In this document: piece after piece, positions 1-33,960 of the stretch
Numbering within the stretch: the first letter of the stretch is position 1
Layout of the letters: the number at the start of each line of letters is the position of its first letter
From: Zeus faber
Lineage: Eukaryota; Chordata; Actinopteri; Zeiformes; Zeidae
Direction of reading: 5' to 3'
DNA length: 64,000 nucleotides
Assembly (NCBI GenBank): GCA_960531495.1
Contig: OY482859.1
Span: forward strand, 10,247,161 to 10,311,160
Made by a program: the position numbers and the translations under genes
The notes under the pieces: generated by a model
The model's input: the letters and a program-made list of their open reading frames with translations, nothing else
Database searches by the model: none
What the model was told of the DNA's origin: nothing

Positions 1-92
1 ATAGGGAAGCTGGGTATGAAGCACAGGACACCATCAATCCTGATATTGTTCCTGTCCCGAATATACTTCCATATGTAATATGAATGTCTTAC

Positions 93-3000
93 ATTAGGGA
101 AGTCCATCCCAAGCTTGTGTTTTTCATCAAACCAGCAACCTTTATCATAATTTGGAGCTGTGCGTATGTGAGAGAGAGAAAGTAGTGTTTCATAAAAGAG
201 CTGCTCAATTTATTGTATGAGACTACAGCTTGTTTGGAAAGAGGATATTTAAATATTTACTTATTTGGGGGAAATTAAAGCACCTTCTCCACAGATGTAG
301 AACTTGTCTTCATATTTGGTTCCAGTGTGCTCAAGTAGCAGGCGGATGGGCTGGGCGAGCTGCAGGAATGGGAACGAAAGATCTTCAGGAAGAGTTTGCA
401 TGTCTCAAAGATTAAATACTTTGTTTATTTTAAATAATCAGTGCATCTATACATGGTTGGTGGCGGCCGCAGATGTCAAATAAAAACAGGGGTCTTGACA
501 TTCCACAGGTCTTGCAAATGACAGAGTTATTGTAAGTGGTTTAGATAAAGATTGACATTGCAGGTTGTGAATTGGAACTCCACTTGCGCATCAACTTATT
601 ATACGGTCTTATTATTATGCAATGGAACAATAATAAATACCCTCTGTTGTAGGAAAAAAAATAGATGCCACCAGGGGAGACTCTTGGCATTTGAAAAGTA
701 TTTGTTTATATGCAAATATGCATTATTCATCATATGCATTGTGTATTACATGCATGCCTATAATAAATAAACACAAATAACCAATCATAATAAACAATCC
801 TCCAATGCATGGGGGGGGCTCGTTTAGAAATAAAGATCTTTTTTGTTTTGTTCTTTTCCTTTGGACATTAAATACCTTCTATCCAAAAAGTGTGCGATAT
901 ATAATTTAGTTGCGTAGCGTGAATTCATATTGTAATTAATTATATGTGGAAATAGTGTTGTCCTTCCCGAATAGGACCATCAGAGTTCCCCACGACCCCA
1001 TAGACTTAACATTGCCAAACCTTGGAAGTTTGGGGTCAAAACGGTACTTCTGGAAAGCCAAGAATCACGAAAATGCACCCCATTATGGTCTCAACATCAG
1101 CAGAACAGTGAGGACGCACATCGCCTTGTCTTCAATGTGTCTCCACTCCTCTCCCCTCTACATATTCCTCTGAAGATGAAAGGAGAGAAGGGAGGAAAGG
1201 AAAAGAGAGATGAGGGCGAGGGGAGGAGAAGGCAATGGAGATGCAGTTGGAGAGGAGGTTATAGGAGAGAGGAGAGAAGAACAGATAGGAGTTTGGTGGC
1301 GAGAAGAAAGAAGGGAAAGAGGAGAGGACAGCAGAGGAGAAGAGATGAGGGGAGATGAAGAGGAAGAGAGAAAAAAGGAAAGGAGACACAAAGAAAGGAA
1401 GGGAAGAGAGGGGAGGGATGTGTGGAGAGAAAAGATGGAGAGAGGAGAGGGAGGAGATGAGGAGGAAGGAGATGAATGGAGACAAAATGAGATGACAGGA
1501 GGGGAGAGGAAGAGAAAAGGGAGAGGAACAAATAGGGAGTTGAGTGGAGAGGAGAAGACGAGAGTAGAAGAGGAGAGAGGGGATAAGAGAAGTAGAGAAG
1601 AGGAGAGAAGTAGGGACCGAAGAGCAGAGAGGAAGAAAAAGAGGAAAGGAGACAAGAAGAGGATGTGTGGAAGAGTGGAAATGAGAAGAAAGGAGTGAAC
1701 AGGAAGAGGTGTGGAGCGGTTAGGTTAGGGTTAGGCTCAGGTCAGAGTTAAGCCCCGCCTCCTTGTCGGAGAGGGAAGTGCCTGGCACCATTTGATTCGT
1801 CTCCAGGAGTAGATGCAATTTGACTCCTCATTTGTCACATTACATTAAGGGAAGGGCCCCCAAAACAGGGAATTTGCCTTAAAACTCAGCCCAAAACGGT
1901 GACCCCCGATGCGGGCCTTTCCTGTGGACCAATATAGTCACAACCAAGACTGGTTAGAATCGGCTTCATGTTGAGATCTCCTGCGTGCGGGAAGCCATTA
2001 AGGTTGGAGGAGGTCATGGTATCATTCACAATGGCTAAGGGGTGAGTAGTTCCTTTTTGTGTACACACATGTACAAGACATGAACACAGTCATGTTTCTT
2101 TGCCTCCCCACTTCACCACATTTACCATTTGTTGTGTTTGTCAGACAATCGTGCTCCAAGACAAGATGGAATGGATATATTTTCATGACTATGAAAACGT
2201 GTGACACAGGCTTGTCCAGAAGTGCATAAACTGACACAAAGCTTCCAAGGTTCAGCAATGTTAAAGTCTGAGGTGGTGGGGACCTCAGCTGGTCCTATTT
2301 GGGAAGGACAACACTATTTCCACATATAGATGATTGATTAATGATTAATTGGGATATAAATTTACGCTACGCAACAAAATAATAGATCACACACGTTTTG
2401 GATAAAACATATTTCATGTCTAAATGAAAAGAACAAAACAAAAAAGATCTTTATTAGATCTGTAGCCTATATAGGGTATTTATCTATATCTATCGGCTAA
2501 CGCTTCTCCTAGACCATTTATATTAATTTCTAAGAATAATATTAACAATAATAATACATTATATCAGTTAGTCCTTAGGAATCAGTTAGTTTAGTTAGTT
2601 AGTACTTACTGTGTATAATCTCCAGGTGCATTGCAATGTCATTTCACTATCGGTCTGCTCATATGTATATGTATGTGACAAATAAACATCAATCTTTAAA
2701 TACAACGCATTTTATCGCTGGAATGATTAACAATCTTTGAATACAATGCGTTTTATCGCTGGAATGAGTTATAATCTCTCAAAACAACACGGTTTATGCT
2801 GGAATGAGTAATAACCACATTAATAACCACAATAATAATAAACACATTGGGGCTATCGACAAGAGGAAGGCGGTGCCGGTCTGTGCCAAAAAATTATCGT
2901 CTGCCAAAAAGTGATTCCAGCTCCTACCATGTCACCGAAAAGGTATTTATGCCTCAAAATAACTTGGTTTCATTTATTAGGGTTACTTTTTAAAATATCA

Positions 3001-4245
3001 TAGACCACCTTTTCCTTTTAACCTATTGAAATGCCAAAACCAGTAACGTGTAGTTTTCCACTTGCCAAAAAGTGAATGCAGCATCCACCTTATGAATGAA
3101 AGGTTGTTTTTGCCTCGAAATGACTTGATTTCACTCTTGCTGGTTCTATTTGGCAGATTATAGCCCACCCAGTTCTTTTTACCAGCTGTAATACATTTAA
3201 AGGGCCAATACAACTCATAAAATGCAGTTTTGCACTTGCCAAAAAGTGATTGCAGCTCCTACCTTGGGACCGCAAGGTGGCGTAAGCCTCAAAATGACTG
3301 ATGGCAATCACTTCATGGCGGACCATCCCTTTGTGGCAGTACACCTGTCCGTCTCCGTGGGTCCGAGGGAGAAGCCAGGGAGGACAGCGGTGGGTTGATC
3401 CCATGAACCAGGAGAGGATGCAGGGGACCCCCACGATCTATATACTGCCTATGTGTATTACTGAGCTGTTCCTGTAATAAAGTGTTTTCCGATTTTTGTT
3501 TTCCCCTTTCTTGTTATGTTATTTGTGGTTCGATTATTAAATTAAGAAAAAAACATGCGACGCATATATTCCTGCGCATTTGGTAAAACACACGAGTACC
3601 TTAATAATACCTTATCGGTAAATCGACATTTTTATCTACTTCACAAATCTATTGCTTGACAAGTAAGTTTGACCGGAGCCCACACGTAGTGCCTCGGGGC
3701 AGCTAGGACCACTCCGTGACGCCGACAGGTACGGCATACCGGACTAAATAAGAATTTATGAAACTACTTCCCAAGGACGACGTAGTATACAACGTCTGTT
3801 CCTGGGCGGTGATATTTGTTTTCCAGTTCCAGTTCTTTCAAGTGACGTTTAATTTGTGTGTGTGTGTGTGTGTGTGGGGGGGGGATGTAGTAGTTTGTAG
3901 GTAATCCGCGTTGGGACCGCACACCCGAGGTTTCCATCCCTGTGGTTGATGCATACCAGGCTTGGCAATGACCTATTTCCAATAAGCACATCCTCTCGAC
4001 GGACCTCTACGGGAATCCACGCTCCATTTTAAGCGTTTGCTCCCGAACAAATAGAGGCGAGTTCTAAAAAAACAAACAAAAACAAAAACAAAAAACAACC
4101 CGGAGGGGCCCAGGAGCCTCGTGGCACGCCGCGTTCCACACGGACCCTAACGCGTCACGCAGAAAAAACATTAAAGATCGTCATTCGCGAGAGATGTGGC
4201 GGCTCCTACCCCACGGATGTCCCAGTAGGCCAGCTTCATGCTCAT
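93..4245 (-). CDS. gstm: Mu-class glutathione S-transferase, coding exons 1-3 (partial)
   Basis: Cytosolic enzyme that joins glutathione to electrophiles. Three coding exons are visible on the minus strand: exon 1 4245-4210 (36 bp, MSMKLAYWDIRG, donor gtagga), exon 2 359-284 (76 bp, begins LAQPIRLLLEHTG, acceptor ttcctgcag) and exon 3 157-93 (65 bp, begins APNYDKGCWFDEKHKLG and ends MDFPN, donor gtaaga). Lengths 36/76/65 and phases are those of vertebrate GSTM genes. Together they give 59 residues of the thioredoxin-like N-terminal domain, with the catalytic Tyr in YWDIRG and the RLLLE helix. The rest (exons 4 onward, including the helical domain) lies beyond the left edge. Intron 1 is about 3.85 kb and repeat-filled. 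Which mu paralogue this is cannot be decided from 59 residues. Lying next to ampd2 in the same orientation fits the human GSTM cluster. Confidence 0.9.
826..2457. repeat. Long inverted repeat (foldback or TIR element) with polypurine core
   Basis: The left arm, about 826-1075, reappears as its reverse complement at about 2170-2457. Shared blocks include the outer AAAGATCTTTTTTGTTTTGTTC, a GTTGCGTAGCGT block and TGGAAATAGTGTTGTCCTTCCC. The match then continues more weakly through AACCTTGGAAG and ACTTCTGGA. The right arm carries a short extra insertion rich in TTAATCAT. The arms enclose about 1.1 kb that includes the polypurine tract. It lies in gstm intron 1. It could be a non-autonomous DNA transposon or two opposed copies of one repeat. 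No clear target-site duplication was found. Confidence 0.7.
1177..1697 (+). repeat. Polypurine (GGAGA/GAAGAGG) tract, about 520 bp
   Basis: The plus strand is almost purely A and G over about 520 bases, built from irregular GGAGA, GAGGAAG and AGAAGAG units with few pyrimidine interruptions. Long open frames on both strands here are compositional artefacts. The tract sits between the arms of the surrounding inverted repeat. Confidence 0.9.
2691..2812. repeat. 41-bp tandem repeat, 3 copies
   Basis: Units begin at 2691, 2732 and 2773, each starting AATCT and containing ...TTTAT.GCTGGAATGA. The 41-bp period is exact, with increasing divergence in the third unit. The sequence just before it (about 2600-2700) resembles fish LINE or UTR tails ending in GTGACAAATAAA. 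Confidence 0.8.
2901..3300. repeat. ~160-175-bp tandem repeat, 3 partial copies
   Basis: The phrase TGCCAAAAAGTGA(T/A)T.CAGC recurs at 2901, 3061 and 3235. Each is followed by a block ending in GCCTC(A/G)AAATGACTTG-like sequence. Spacings are 160 and 174 bp. The units are diverged and I cannot assign them to a named family. Confidence 0.7.
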
Positions 4246-4352
4246 GGTGAAGTAGGTTCCGACGCCCGAAAGTAACGAGTTGTTTGTTCGGAGAGAAAAC
4301 CGACAGCGCGACGGTTCGTCTGGCGTCAAGGAGCCAGGACGCACGGGGGGCC

Positions 4353-4373
4353 GGGGGGGGGGGGGGGGGGGGG
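4353..4373 (+). repeat. Poly-G run upstream of gstm exon 1
   Basis: There are 21 consecutive G on the plus strand, so poly-C on the gstm sense strand about 110 bp upstream of the start codon, in a GC-rich stretch that probably covers the promoter or 5' UTR. Homopolymers of this length are prone to assembly error. Confidence 0.8.
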
Positions 4374-4763
4374 CGTGGCTATTAACGTCGGGGGGCGGGG
4401 CTTCCAAAAGGTCACGTCTGCGATCGTTGTGGAATTAAACGGTATATAAACAAATGTACAAGTACATACAAAAGTAAAAACAACAAAAAAATGTATGTTT
4501 TAATTACATTGAAATAAATGCACATTTTAATGTTTGTTTTTTGTATAGCTCTTCAGACTGCGATTTTCTATGATAGTGATGGAACTGTTGTGACAAGCTA
4601 CAGCGCCAAGACTGTTGTGTAAGTGTATTTACTGCTTTGTAACTGTTATTACAGTATTGTACTGTTGGAACTTGGGACTGCTGGTTTCACTCTGAACCCA
4701 TCACTGTCAATTGCTTAGCCATCAAAGGGTGTGACCTCTAGACACTCCCCCAAATCGGTAAGT

Positions 4764-5078
4764 CCTTGGCCGTTTCTCAGTACCGAGTAAGCGAAGTCTG
4801 GCATTGCGGACATGGTAGTTCATACTCGGGAGTACAGACTCCCGGGGACGGGAGGAAACGCATTGTGGGATACTTGGCTGTCCCAAGTCCACACAAGTCA
4901 CCACCGATGCGTCCTCGATAAAATGGGCTGAGCAAGTCCACATCCGGGCATTTGGACTGGACTTGGCTTGATGCGTACTTTGAATTGGAACAGTACTTGG
5001 GCTGCGACTGATGACGTTTCACAAGTGCACAAGAACACAAGTACAGACAAGAACGCACATTGAGAAAGGGCCCTTGTC
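4764..5078. mobile_element. Short TIR element (MITE-like)
   Basis: The left end (CCTTGGCCGTTTCTCAGTA) is matched by the inverted right end (CAAGGGCCCTTTCTCAATG in reverse complement). About 310 bp are enclosed, with no coding capacity. The GGCC.TTTCTCAAT.C ends resemble a common fish DNA-transposon repeat that I recognise but cannot name confidently. No target-site duplication was confirmed. Confidence 0.55.
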
Positions 5079-5130
5079 TTTGTGCGGGCGTGCCTTCAGC
5101 CGGGTGCAATCAGTCCGAGCACGAGGACAG

Positions 5131-5227
5131 CCGTCTTCAATCAGCGGTCATGCTACATTCACGGGGCTGTTACTAAAGCGTTAGCAAAGCGTCAGCCCCG
5201 TGTGCAGCCGTTCCCGTGTGAAGACGG
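5131..5227. repeat. Imperfect ~97-bp hairpin
   Basis: Outer arms CCGTCTTCA (5131-5139) and TGAAGACGG (5219-5227) enclose inner perfect 10-bp arms CACGGGGCTG (5160-5169) and CAGCCCCGTG (5193-5202). The loop contains AAAGCGTTAGCAAAGCG. It lies between the TIR element and the L2 LINE and may be the end of another small element. Confidence 0.6.
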
Positions 5228-5249
5228 TATTGTGTAAAGACTTGCAAGT

Positions 5250-7396
5250 CTACCTGTGCAAGGAAAACCTGTTTTGTTTTGTCACCTCATACACAATGTG
5301 CAACTACCACATTTCTGTAATTTTCAAGGTCACACAGAAAGCCTCGTTATAACAAACGCCAATGCAATCTGGGTCACCTCAGGTCTCTGCAGCAAACATC
5401 ATCTGCAAAGACCTCCTTCTCTGTTGGCTTGTGGAACTGTACCCGAGAGGAAATGGCACAAATCCGAAGCGACTGAAGATCTTGCAAGCTACCAGACACT
5501 GCTGTCCTCCTTCTCTTCCAGCATCACTGCTGCTAAATTGGTTTTCTTCAACGACAGGATCAACGGTGCCACGGACACACGTAAGTTATTCTCCATCTTT
5601 AAGTCTCTGCTCTACCCTCCACCACCTCCTCCAGCTACCAACCTCACTGCTGATAGCTTTGCCTCCTTGTTTACTGACAAAGTGGCAGCTATCAGCAGCC
5701 AATTCTCCAAACAACTAACTCACAACCTGTCTACTCCGGCTCAAGGCTCATTGTTCCCTGGTATTACCCCTCTCGCTGAGACTGAGGTATCTAAACTACT
5801 AACATGTAGCCATCCTACTACCTGTCCGCTAGATCCGATCCCATCTAACCTCCTTCAAGCCATATTACCGACTGTCACCCCGGCAATCACACATTTGATT
5901 AATTCCTCCCTCACTTCCAGCACATTCCCCTCTGCTATCAAAGTGGCTAGGGTAGCACCACTGCTCAAAAAACCTTCACTCGATCCCACTCGAGTGGAAA
6001 ACTATCGGCCGGTCTCACTCCTCCCATTCCTTTCCAAAACCATTGAGAGGGCGGTGTCTAGACAAGTTACAAATTCAAGCAAAATTCCTGTCAAGAAACA
6101 ACCTTCTTGATCCACTTCAATCTGGCTTCAAAAGCGGACACTCCACTGAAACAGCCCTGTTGCCTGTGACGGAGGCCTTAAAAACTGCAAGAGCTGCTGC
6201 CCAATCCTCGGTTCTCATTCTGCTAGACTTATCGGCTGCTTTTGACACTGTCAATCACAGCATTCTCCTCTCCATACTCTCAAGTATCGGCATCTCTGGC
6301 AGTGCACTTTCCTGGTTCGAATCTTACCTCACTGGGCGTTCGTTCAGTGTGACCTGGCCAGGCCAGTTGTCTTTGCCATATACACCACCTCGCTGGGCCC
6401 GATCATCCGCTCGCATGGTTTTTCATATCACTGCTATGCGGATGATACTCAACTCTATCTGTCTTTCCTTCCTGATGACCCCACTGTCTCGACGCGGATC
6501 TCGGTTTCCCTTGCTGACATATCCAGGTGGATGAAGGATTACTGTCTTCAACTAAACCTGGCAAAAACTGAACTGTTGGTCTTCCCGGCCAGGTAACAAG
6601 GTATTTATCACAACATTGATATCAAAACTGACTCTTTATCTCTTGCTCCTACCAAGGCTGCAAGGAATCTAGGTGTCATTATCGATGACCAACTAATATT
6701 CTCCGACCATTTTGCCGCCGTCTCTCAGTCGTGCCGCTTCGCCCTATTTAACATCCGAAAAGTCAGGCCGTACCTGACCCAATATGCCACTCAACTGCTG
6801 GTACAAACCTTGGTGATTTCCTGCCTCGACTACTGCAATGCTCTTAACAGGCTTGCCGGCTTGTGCGGTGAAGCCACTAGATGATACAGAATGCGGCGGT
6901 GCGACGGGTGCTCAACCAGCCAAAGAGGGCACACGTTACTCCGCTGCTTATCGAGCTCCACTGGTTACCTGTAGCCACTCGCATCAAGTTCAAGTCTCTG
7001 ATGCTTGCCTACAGAGTGATTGTTGGGAATGCTCCCACTTACTTAAATGCTCTTGTAAGAGCACATGTTACCCACCGGATGCTGCGTTCGTCAGATGAGC
7101 GTCGCCTGGCTCTGCCGGCTGCACAACCACGGCAATCCAGGCTATTCTCATTTGTAATTTCTACGTTGGTGGAACGAGCTGCCAAAAACCACCAGAGAAG
7201 GGGCCTCCCTCCCTGTCTTTAAAAGCACTTGAAGACCCAACTCTTCAGAGAGCACCTCATCTCCTAACTTAGAATTACCAGCACCACTTAGCAGTATTTA
7301 TTTATTGTTACACTAATGTTTTTGTTGCAATGTAGCTTGAATGTTTTTCTCCCTTGTAAGTCGCTTTGGATAAAAGCGTCTGCTAAATGTAATGTT
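5250..7396 (+). mobile_element. L2-type LINE, 5'-truncated and inactive
   Basis: Non-LTR reverse transcriptase relic of the CR1/L2 group. The first open stretch (5256-6110) carries the linker and the RT start ENYRPVSLLPFLSKT. The frame then shifts to a segment with LLDLSAAFDTVNH (about 6217-6256) and later shifts again to the YADDTQLY catalytic motif near 6434. The segment normally holding the GVPQGSVLGP motif is missing between the Asp box and YADD, so the copy is dead. No endonuclease domain is present. The 3' end has the diagnostic L2 tail GTCGCTTTGGATAAAAGCG at about 7360-7378. Frameshifts and stops are scattered through the 3' half. Confidence 0.9.
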
Positions 7397-7399
7397 GTG

Positions 7400-9327
7400 T
7401 GCGTGTGGTGGTTTGTCGGAGCATAACGTTAACATATTGCTAAGAAAAGGCTCAATTTATGTTTCACAAATCAATATTTTTGAACATTATTTTCACCTCT
7501 GGACATGAATCTCAATTTCTCCATAATTCAAAAATGTAATTCAATAACTTGATCCAAAATGTTATTTTCAAAAATATATTGGAGCTGTTGCTTCCAAACC
7601 CATGTTATCCAAGGTGTCTTTTCTTTAAACAAAAATAAAGTGCTCATTTCCTTAAGCAAGTAAGCTTTAGTTACAACTTCAGCCAGGTGAAATAAACATT
7701 TATTTGTATTTTTCTTAGACACATATGTAATAAAATACATATCAAAGAGTGCACACAAGAGTCTGTGGAGGTCACAATATTTTTAGAATATATAATGAAT
7801 AGAATATAATGCGTATAGAAAGTAGTTATTTAACCTTCACAGTAACACTATCAGCTCAAAAAGAGCTTCAGGATAAAGTCACTAACAGTGGTAAAAAAAG
7901 AAAACATCTTAATGTCCATGTAGGGGTTTGGCACTGGCTGTGCATGTTCATGGAGTGAAATGTAATAAAATATACCATGCATTCCTCACTGTGCACTTTT
8001 TTCCAATGTAGATATACTGTAAGAAATGTCTTGTGGATGCTCTGATCGGGGTTAAATGAAACCGTGTGACAAGACGATGGAGTTCCGACAATCACGTTCT
8101 ACAAAGATGGATCTGAGGTTAAAACAGCAGATAATAATCACAGAGAAAAAGTGCCTTCATGCCACCCCACCCCAACACTGTGTAGATGGAGAAAAAATGA
8201 CTAGAATTGAAACGCCATCACGCACACACACACACAGAGCTGTGGGAGGAACAGAATGGTTTCACCTTTGTTTTCGGCACCGAGAACACCTGCCTGTATT
8301 CCACTTTCAAGGAGGTATATTCCTGCCGTTAAAATGGGAGTCTATCAATATACTGTTTACTTCATTCTGGACACAGTGACCATTCTTTTGCACAGTAACA
8401 GGCTGTTTGTTTTTTTGTTTTTCTTCAAATTTATTTAATTACTATAGGAATTCATGTCAACCTCCGTCAGACGATGTTATTGTTTTATTTCAGCACCCCG
8501 GCCTCATCAAATAACTTGATGCAGGACTTAACTTTGCAGAACACGACTGCTTGAGTTGGAGGCTCTTTCTCGTCATTTCCGGTTAATGTTCCCAGCTAAA
8601 ATGTGTGAAGATATTGTGATTAAAACGGCACAGGGATGAACAGGGGTTCAACATATCACACCTCTGAAAGGGAAATTGATTTACACGCTGTGGTGCGGGG
8701 ATGGTGTGGTTTGAGCAGCCACATCTGTCCTGGGTCCAGGTGATTGGGGACCCAAGGATCAGTGTGGCTGTTAACCTGTGGCTCGCGGATTGATCGAAAG
8801 AGCAACAGGTAAAACCCTCATCCCCCCACACACACACAGGAGAGGAGCCGTTGTCATAACATATGTCTATCTGCTCCCGGGCTTATTCCAACTACCCACT
8901 ATCCACAATAAACTGGTGTCAACCCCGTCTTCTGTGCCACTTGGGTGGTGGGTGGGAGGTGAAACTGCCTCACACCCATTTAAAGACACGCTTGAAAATA
9001 AAAATAACATGGCCACAGATCCCAAACAAGTCATCAGTTACAAATAAATAGACCAGGAGACAAAGTGCATTCACAAAGACTAATCTACCGCAACAATGAA
9101 CAATAAATCGAAGGAGAAATACTAAATAAAAGTAAAACTAACCACTGAAACACTTTTGGAACGTTTAGCTCCTCTCTCTTAAACTCACAGTCTTGTGACA
9201 CAGTCACAAGTCATGAACCACCCCCCTCCCCCCCCTCAAAAGATAGAAATTCTTACCAACCCAGTCCCAGTGTAAAAATAAAGGGAATAATCACAATTTA
9301 TCTTTGATTGTGCGTTATTCTTCCTCG
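7400..9327 (-). other. Probable ampd2 3' UTR plus unannotated sequence
   Basis: No protein-coding exon was recognised. The part nearest 9327 is probably the ampd2 3' UTR. Candidate polyadenylation signals (AATAAA on the minus strand) are at 8484-8489 and 8430-8435, about 840-900 bases past the stop. The rest, 7400-8430, is AT-rich without features I can name. Confidence 0.4.
8430..8489 (-). terminator. Candidate ampd2 polyadenylation signals
   Basis: Two AATAAA hexamers on the minus strand (TTTATT on plus at 8484-8489 and 8430-8435) lie 840-900 bases downstream of the ampd2 stop. Hexamer matches alone are weak evidence. No cleavage site is shown. Confidence 0.3.
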
Positions 9328-33543
<24,216 letters not shown>

Positions 33544-33960
33544 GGTCTCAGCTCGGTGTGGAAGCACTGATGGAGTCAGAGCTGAACCAGACAGAGTGCT
33601 AGGGAGCTACAGAGTGAGAGGGAGGTGGAGGAGGAGGCGGAGGCAGAGGAGGAGGAGGAGGGAAGGACACAGAGGACAGATAGAAAGATACGGGGAGGAT
33701 GAGGGCAAAAAGATGTGATGGAGAGAGTGGAGGAGAGGCACCGCACAGAGGCAGGGAGCGCAGACACAGGTTTGGTCTGCCGTGTGGTGTGTGTGTGTGT
33801 GTGTGTACGTGGTACATGTCAGATGGGAGGAATATCTGGAGCGTGGGACTGCAGCGCATCCTCACTCTGCAGTGATAAAGGCTCCGCCCCCTCTTTACTC
33901 CTCTGTTCACACTATAGTGATGGAGGAGGGAGTGTGTGTGTGTGGGGGGGGGGGGCATAA
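33544..33960 (-). promoter_or_regulatory. ampd2 5' UTR / upstream region
   Basis: Immediately 5' of the start codon the sense strand is pyrimidine-rich (CCTCCTCC blocks, 33610-33730). It contains CTCTCACTCTGTAG, a good splice acceptor, ending at 33607. The start-codon exon may thus begin at 33606, with an upstream UTR or alternative N-terminal exon further right. A G run is at 33946-33956. Confidence 0.4.

Noticed and set aside
1132-1698. Several overlapping 75-165-codon frames on both strands
   Set aside because: They translate the polypurine tract into Glu/Arg/Gly-rich or Ser/Leu/Pro-rich peptides. Composition explains the lack of stops, and there are no domains or splice signals.
2691-3300. 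Regular direct repeats considered as a CRISPR-like array
   Set aside because: Repeats are adjacent, diverged and lack unique spacers, and the window is vertebrate DNA. They are ordinary tandem repeats.
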